Assembly (NCBI GenBank): GCA_031127185.1
Contig: JARIET010000013.1
Location: 1 to 20,146 of the forward strand
Length of the DNA stretch: 20,146 bases
DNA from: Gemmatimonadota bacterium
Lineage (GTDB): Bacteria; Gemmatimonadota; Gemmatimonadetes; Gemmatimonadales; Gemmatimonadaceae
Direction: 5' to 3'
Every line of letters starts with the position of its first letter. The first letter of the stretch is position 1. The notes under the pieces are model-generated. The model did not search any database. It was not told the DNA's origin and saw only the letters and a program-made list of their open reading frames with translations. Both the position numbers and the translations under genes were made by a program. Below are positions 16,190 through 20,146 of this stretch, piece by piece.

Positions 16190-16801
16190 TCAGCTGTTCT
16201 TGATGGAAATGCTCTCGAGGACGTTCAACACATCCTCGGCTTCGTCCAAGGCGTGCTCAAGGTTGTCGTAGAGGCCTTTCCACTTGATGACTTCAAGCGG
16301 GTTCGGGCTTCCCTCGAACAATGCGGCAACGGCCGCCGTGTAGACGGCATCGCCCTGCTGTTCGATCTTCTTGATATCCCGGCCGATGCGCGCCACTTCC
16401 TTTGGCTGCCGAACCTTGATCACGGCTTCCTTGATGGCCAGCGTCGCCTGCAGAATCAGCGCGGTCAGTTCCTTGGCGGCATCCTTTCGGTCGGCGAGGT
16501 GGAACATCTGCGCCTGCCTGGCTGTGCCGTCAATCAGGTCCACCACGTCATCAAGTTCGGTCGCCAGTGCATGGATGTCCTCGCGATCTAGCGGCGTGAC
16601 GAAGCTGCGATCGAGCCGCAGCATGACCTCATGGGTGATTTCATCGGCTTCGTGCTCGAGTTCCTTGATCTGGGCCGCAAAATGGTCGAGGCGCGTGGGC
16701 TCTGCAAAGAGTTCATGCAGAATCGAGGCCGAGCGTGTCATGCGCTCAGCGAGGCCATCAAACAGGTCGAAGAATCCTTCGTCCTTCGGAATCAGGCGCA
16801 C
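16190..16801 (-). CDS. DUF47 / PhoU-like Pit accessory protein
   Basis: Cytoplasmic all-helical PhoU-related protein thought to modulate Pit transporters. Family members usually begin MRLIPKDE..FFDLF. Here the matching sequence VRLIPKDEGFFDLF starts with a GTG codon at 16801, preceded by GGAG about eleven bases upstream, so I take that start (203 residues). An in-frame ATG at 16882 would add 27 residues (MSRPNGT...) with no ribosome site and no family resemblance; automated calls may use it. Helical segments include KELEHEADEITHEVMLRL (E/D-rich metal-binding PhoU signature), DREDIHALATELDDVVDLID and DIKKIEQQGDAVY, matching the two PhoU-type repeats. It is first in the DUF47-pit-ppk operon. 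As no pstB or canonical phoU is seen here, this protein may be the local link between transport and PhoR signalling, an inference. Confidence 0.88.
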   Translation of the reverse strand: MRLIPKDEGFFDLFDGLAERMTRSASILHELFAEPTRLDHFAAQIKELEHEADEITHEVMLRLDRSFVTPLDREDIHALATELDDVVDLIDGTARQAQMFHLADRKDAAKELTALILQATLAIKEAVIKVRQPKEVARIGRDIKKIEQQGDAVYTAAVAALFEGSPNPLEVIKWKGLYDNLEHALDEAEDVLNVLESISIKNS

Positions 16802-16915
16802 GGATGGGGGTCTCCAGACAGCTTGCGCGACTGCGCGCGGCAGGACTTCAGAGACCGGAAAGGTACCGTTCGGCCGAGACATGCGGCAAATGGACGCTGG
16901 CGCATTCCGCCCGTT

Positions 16916-16933
16916 GTGGCGTAACCGTTACAT
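16916..16933. promoter_or_regulatory. Candidate operator upstream of DUF47-pit-ppk: palindrome and Pho-like unit
   Basis: The 189-bp gap between the rhomboid stop and the DUF47 start contains GTAAC-C-GTTAC (16921-16931), a perfect 5+5 inverted repeat around one base. It includes CGTTACA, the same 7-mer as upstream of the receptor. In the phased frame, GTGGCGT (16916) and GTTACAT (16927) are 11 bp apart, but the first unit is degenerate. It may be a Pho operator or a separate dyad site. A TTATAT element (minus strand, near 16955-16960) upstream of it could be a -10, which would place the site in the early leader. The evidence is weaker than at the other three sites. Confidence 0.28.
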
Positions 16934-16990
16934 GCGGCGCGACTGGCGGCGGCGGATATAAGGACGATCAACGACCGGCAGCACACCGGG

Positions 16991-17764
16991 TCACCCCGAC
17001 GGCACACCCCATGCCGCAAGCGCCATCCGCCTCCGCTGAACCAGACGCGGGTTCTCGAACGCCTTGACGAGGACCACACCCGCGACGAATCCGCCGACGT
17101 GGGCCCAAAACGCCACGCCGCCGGCCAGCTCTGGATTGGGAGAAACAATGTCGGGAATCCCGCTCAGGAGCTGCGTCGCAAACCACCAAACCAGCACCAA
17201 CCAGGCGGGAATGGGAATGACCTTGATGAAGATCACGAACCAGAACAGCATGCGAACGCGCACTTTCGGAAACAACATCAGGTAGGCACCCATCACACCT
17301 GAAACCGCCCCCGACGCCCCGACGGTCGGGATGGGCGAAGCGGCATCCACCACGATGTGGGCCGCGGCCGCGGCGAGCCCACACAGCAGGTAGAACGCCA
17401 CAAATCGCCCGCGCCCCATCACATCCTCGACGTTGTTCCCGAACACCCAGAAGAAGAGCGCGTTGCCAAGGATGTGCCCCCAACTCCCGTGCAAGAACAT
17501 GGAAGTCAGTGGCGTCCAAAGATTGATCGGATCCCGATCCACGACGCAGGCCCAACGTTCTGAAATCGGAACGGAAATCCCCGCATCCGCACGGCCGGTC
17601 AACTCACCGGGTACCAGTCCCAGATTGCAGACGCTCGCCGCCAAGTCCCGCTCGGTGACTCCCCCGCCCTGCAGGAAGATCCAGCACGCAAACATCGACG
17701 CGAGAATCCCCACGGTGACCCAAGGGGTGCGGATCGTCGGGTTCTCGTCAGCGATTGGGATCAA
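16991..17764 (-). CDS. Rhomboid-family intramembrane serine protease
   Basis: Polytopic inner-membrane protease of 257 residues that cleaves transmembrane substrates. The catalytic dyad is visible as S151 in VGASGAVSG and H222 in AHVGGFVAG. The oxyanion helix HGSWGHILGN gives H97 and N101, corresponding to the HxxxN of GlpG. Six or more hydrophobic segments are present (about 15-32, 98-110, 121-139, 147-166, 171-196, 216-234). The loop between helix 1 and the HGSWGH region is long (about 33-90) and holds two cysteines (C47, C73). It starts with ATG at 17764 and is divergent from dnaK. It sits upstream of, and on the same strand as, the DUF47-pit-ppk operon, but a 189-bp gap separates them, so I see no reason to make it part of the phosphate system. 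Its substrate is unknown. Confidence 0.92.
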   Translation of the reverse strand: MIPIADENPTIRTPWVTVGILASMFACWIFLQGGGVTERDLAASVCNLGLVPGELTGRADAGISVPISERWACVVDRDPINLWTPLTSMFLHGSWGHILGNALFFWVFGNNVEDVMGRGRFVAFYLLCGLAAAAAHIVVDAASPIPTVGASGAVSGVMGAYLMLFPKVRVRMLFWFVIFIKVIPIPAWLVLVWWFATQLLSGIPDIVSPNPELAGGVAFWAHVGGFVAGVVLVKAFENPRLVQRRRMALAAWGVPSG

Positions 17765-17785
17765 GGGGAGCCCTTCAAGTCTTTG

Positions 17786-17851
17786 TTGACCAACAGGTTG
17801 GACCCTGCCAAAATGTCACGCTTGAATCCTGTCTGAGACTGGGGACTTATA
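17786..17851 (+). promoter_or_regulatory. Candidate dnaK promoters in the rhomboid-dnaK divergent region
   Basis: The 222-bp divergent region contains TTGACC-17 bp-CAAAAT (17786-17814), matching sigma-70 consensus at 5/6 and 4/6 positions, and TTGAAT-18 bp-CTTATA (17822-17851), a weaker match. A perfect TTGACA also occurs at 17930-17935, but its expected -10 (GATGAC) is poor. No CIRCE element (TTAGCACTC-N9-GAGTGCTAA) and no clear sigma-32 pair were seen, so heat-shock control is not evident from this region. The ribosome site AGAGGA stands 5 bases before the dnaK ATG at 17987. Confidence 0.35.
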
Positions 17852-17986
17852 GCCGAAATGGCCGATTTCTCTGGCCCCAAGCTTGCTTCACCACTTAATC
17901 GATTCCGGAGTCCGGCAACCCCAGACGGTTTGACACCGTATGGCGCTGATTGGATGACCTAACGCGAGAAACTCAAAGAGGATTCA

Positions 17987-19939
17987 ATGGCAGACAAGGT
18001 GATTGGTATCGACCTCGGCACGACAAACTCTGTCGTCGCGGTGATGGAAGGGGGCGACCCGGTCGTGATCCCGAACGCCGAAGGCGGCCGGACCACACCC
18101 TCGGTCGTCGGCTTCAGCAAGGACGGCGAACGCCTCGTCGGGCAGATCGCCAAGCGCCAGGCCGTGACCAACCCGCAGAACACGGTCTTCTCCATCAAGC
18201 GCTTCATGGGCCGCAAGATGCCCGAGGTGACGGAAGAGATAAAGCGCGTGCCATACGCGGTGAAGAGCGGTACCAACGACGTCGCTTCGGTCGAGGTGCA
18301 GGGCAAGCGGTACACGCCTCCCGAAGTGTCGGCGATGATCCTGCAGAAGATGAAGCAGACGGCCGAGGACTACCTCGGCCACACAGTCACCAAGGCGGTG
18401 GTGACGGTGCCGGCGTACTTCAACGATTCCCAGCGCCAGGCCACGAAGGACGCGGGCAAGATCGCCGGACTCGACGTGCTCCGCATCATCAACGAACCGA
18501 CGGCCGCGGCGCTCGCCTACGGCCTCGACCGCAAGGGTAAGAAGGACGAGAAGGTCGCCGTGTTCGACCTTGGCGGCGGCACGTACGATATCTCGATTCT
18601 CGAGCTGTACGAAGTGGACGGCACCAAGCAGTTCGAGGTGAAGTCCACCAACGGTGACACGCACCTGGGTGGCGATGACTTCGACCAGCGTGTGATTGAC
18701 TGGCTCGTGGCCGAGTTCAAGAAGGATCAGGCCATTGACCTCTCGAAGGATCCCATGGCGCTTCAACGCCTGAAGGAAGCCGCCGAAAAAGCCAAGATTG
18801 AGCTTTCCGGCACTATGAGCACAGACATCAACCTCCCGTTCATCACGGCCGACCAGTCGGGACCGAAGCACCTCAACTACCAGTTGACGCGGGCCAAGCT
18901 CGAACAGCTGGTGGACGACCTCGTCACCCGCACGCTCGAGCCGATGAAGAAGGCGTTGGCCGACGCCAACCTGCAGCCGTCGGAGATCGACGAAGTGCTG
19001 CTCGTGGGCGGCTCCACACGCATGCCCAAGGTGCAGGAAGTCGTCAAGGGATTCTTCGGCAAGGAACCCAACAAGGGTGTGAACCCGGATGAAGTTGTCG
19101 CGGTTGGCGCAGCCATTCAGGGCGCCGTACTCACCGGCGAGCAGAAGGACGTACTGCTCCTCGACGTGACACCTCTCTCACTCGGCATCGAGACGCTGGG
19201 CGGCGTCACCACGGTGCTCATCCCGCGCAACACGACGATCCCCACCAAGAAGTCGGAAACCTTCTCAACAGCGGACGACAACCAAACGACCGTCGAGATC
19301 CACGTACTGCAAGGTGAGCGCGAGCTGGCCGTCTATAACAAGACGATCGGCAAGTTCCAGCTCACGGGAATTCCACCAGCACAGCGCGGCATGCCGCAGG
19401 TGGAAGTCACGTTCGACATCGATGCAAACGGCATTCTGCATGTGACGGCCAAGGACAAGGCCACCGGCAAGGAGCAGAAGATTCGCATCGAAGCGTCGAG
19501 CGGGCTCAGCGACGCCGAGATCGACAAGATGGTGAAGGACGCCGAAAAGAACGCATCGGAAGACAAGCGGAAGCGCGAAGAAATTGACACCAAGAACCGC
19601 CTCGACACGCTGGCGTACCAAGTGGAGAAAGAATCGAAGGAATGGTCGGACAAGGTGCCGGAAGAGCTCCGGACGCGTCTGACGAACGCCGTGGAGCGCG
19701 CACGCAAGGCGCATCGGGGCGACGACATGAACGAGATCAAGGGCGCACTCGAGGAGCTTTCCGCGGCATTTCAGGCAGCCGGACAGGCGGTGTATGCGGC
19801 GCAGGCCCAGGCGTCCGCACCTCCGGCGGGCGACGCTGCCGCGAGCGGTGCGGGCGAGGCGGGTGCCGCAGGCGAAGCCAAGAAGGAGGACGTTGTCGAG
19901 GCGGACTACGAGATCGTCGACGACGACGCCAAGAAGTAG
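17987..19939 (+). CDS. dnaK: Chaperone protein DnaK (Hsp70)
   Basis: ATP-dependent cytoplasmic chaperone of 650 residues. The N-terminal ATPase begins [18 protein letters not shown] and contains [49 protein letters not shown] and [13 protein letters not shown], the standard Hsp70 nucleotide-binding signatures. The interdomain linker is [15 protein letters not shown] (conserved hydrophobic linker). The substrate-binding domain follows, with ITVPA-type strands replaced by [22 protein letters not shown], then the helical lid. The tail is Ala/Gly-rich and ends [15 protein letters not shown], close to the usual conserved acidic terminus. A clear ribosome site (AGAGGA) supports the start. No grpE or dnaJ is visible directly beside it, and a strong hairpin follows, so it appears monocistronic. 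Confidence 0.97.
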   Translation: MADKVIGIDLGTTNSVVAVMEGGDPVVIPNAEGGRTTPSVVGFSKDGERLVGQIAKRQAVTNPQNTVFSIKRFMGRKMPEVTEEIKRVPYAVKSGTNDVASVEVQGKRYTPPEVSAMILQKMKQTAEDYLGHTVTKAVVTVPAYFNDSQRQATKDAGKIAGLDVLRIINEPTAAALAYGLDRKGKKDEKVAVFDLGGGTYDISILELYEVDGTKQFEVKSTNGDTHLGGDDFDQRVIDWLVAEFKKDQAIDLSKDPMALQRLKEAAEKAKIELSGTMSTDINLPFITADQSGPKHLNYQLTRAKLEQLVDDLVTRTLEPMKKALADANLQPSEIDEVLLVGGSTRMPKVQEVVKGFFGKEPNKGVNPDEVVAVGAAIQGAVLTGEQKDVLLLDVTPLSLGIETLGGVTTVLIPRNTTIPTKKSETFSTADDNQTTVEIHVLQGERELAVYNKTIGKFQLTGIPPAQRGMPQVEVTFDIDANGILHVTAKDKATGKEQKIRIEASSGLSDAEIDKMVKDAEKNASEDKRKREEIDTKNRLDTLAYQVEKESKEWSDKVPEELRTRLTNAVERARKAHRGDDMNEIKGALEELSAAFQAAGQAVYAAQAQASAPPAGDAAASGAGEAGAAGEAKKEDVVEADYEIVDDDAKK

Positions 19940-19951
19940 GCGGTAGATTTA

Positions 19952-19988
19952 CCGGCCGGGCGACGGGAAACTCCCGCCGCCCGGCCGG
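19952..19988 (+). terminator. Strong hairpin terminator after dnaK
   Basis: CCGGCCGGGCG (19952-19962) is the exact inverse of CGCCCGGCCGG (19978-19988). Inside, after one A-C mismatch, CGGG pairs with CCCG around the loop AAACT. The total is 15 pairs. It begins 12 bases after the dnaK stop. The downstream sequence (GGTCATAATAAAG) has no T-run, so it may act as a non-canonical or Rho-assisted terminator, or as an mRNA 3'-end stabiliser. Confidence 0.7.
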
Positions 19989-20002
19989 GGTCATAATAAA
20001 GA

Positions 20003-20030
20003 CAGTTTGCGGCTTGCAGTTTGCGGCTTG
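20003..20030. repeat. Tandem 14-bp duplication (four degenerate heptamers)
   Basis: CAGTTTGCGGCTTG occurs twice back to back with no mismatch. Each 14-mer splits into two related heptamers, CAGTTTG and CGGCTTG, so the block is four copies of CRGYTTG, followed by a partial CGG. It lies between the dnaK hairpin and the next gene, outside any coding sequence. Heptamer arrays of this kind can be intergenic spacer repeats. Confidence 0.8.
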
Positions 20031-20090
20031 CGGACTCGGACCGAGACACTAGCGACGACCACAGACACACCAGACAGGAACCACAGCCCC

Positions 20091-20146
20091 ATGACCACCA
20101 GCCTCTCCAAGACCAGAATCATTGCAGTCGCCACCGCCGCGTTTGT
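20091..20146 (+). CDS. Start of a truncated gene, probably exported protein
   Basis: The ATG at 20091 opens an 18-codon frame that runs off the window. The visible residues, MTTSLSKTRIIAVATAAF, are a short polar/basic start followed by a hydrophobic stretch, as in a signal peptide. AGGAA (20076-20080) ten bases upstream is a reasonable ribosome site. The function cannot be given. A periplasmic HtrA/DegP-type protease next to dnaK would be a natural guess but is not supported by the sequence seen. Confidence 0.5.
   Translation, partial: MTTSLSKTRIIAVATAAF

Noticed and set aside
16974..16994. Possible terminator hairpin after the rhomboid gene (CCGG repeats)
   Set aside because: Only a 4-bp core stem with a bulge and no T-run; it also overlaps the stop codon.
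17786..17803. CCAAC-AG-GTTGG inverted repeat as an operator or hairpin
   Set aside because: A 5-bp stem with a two-base gap is too tight for a hairpin and is weak as an operator; it overlaps a candidate promoter by chance-level similarity.
17765..17986. CIRCE or sigma-32 heat-shock element before dnaK
   Set aside because: No TTAGCACTC inverted repeat; CTTGAA at 17821 has no CCCCAT element at the right distance.

Overview
The window is a GC-rich chromosomal segment with no tRNA, rRNA, CRISPR array, insertion sequence or phage gene visible. Protein style suggests a diderm of the Gemmatimonadota or a nearby phylum: a TonB-dependent receptor with an N-terminal carboxypeptidase-regulatory-like domain, several lipoproteins with Ala-Ala-Cys lipoboxes, and a near-complete set of polyphosphate genes. 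Gemmatimonas is a known polyphosphate accumulator. This assignment is inference and was not tested by a search.

Region 1 (1-5064). A secreted UshA/CpdB-type nucleotidase on the minus strand is divergent from a tightly coupled plus-strand operon: uridine kinase, a PhoB-type response regulator and a PhoR-type histidine kinase. Stop and start codons overlap at both internal junctions.

Region 2 (5065-12960). A TonB-dependent receptor is followed by a tightly packed set: a large predicted beta-helix lipoprotein, a small unknown lipoprotein, a PstS-like phosphate-binding lipoprotein, and an exopolyphosphatase (Ppx/GppA). No pstC, pstA or pstB is present in the window.

Region 3 (13000-16882, minus strand, convergent with ppx). 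A DUF47 PhoU-like protein, a PiT phosphate transporter and polyphosphate kinase 1 form an apparent operon.

Region 4 (16991-20146). A rhomboid protease (minus), then dnaK (plus) with a strong downstream hairpin, a tandem heptamer repeat, and the first 18 codons of another gene at the right edge.

The first 16.9 kb therefore reads as one phosphate island covering scavenging of nucleotide phosphate, sensing, outer-membrane and periplasmic capture, inner-membrane import, and polyphosphate synthesis and degradation. The main candidate novelty is the TonB receptor, beta-helix lipoprotein, small lipoprotein and PstS-like set between phoBR and ppx. It could be a dedicated outer-membrane uptake route for phosphate or phosphorylated compounds. 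Four intergenic regions of the island carry 7-bp units repeated at 11-bp spacing, the geometry of PhoB-family operators, which suggests a shared Pho regulon. No gene-free stretch longer than about 225 bases exists in the window; the larger intergenic regions are described as features.
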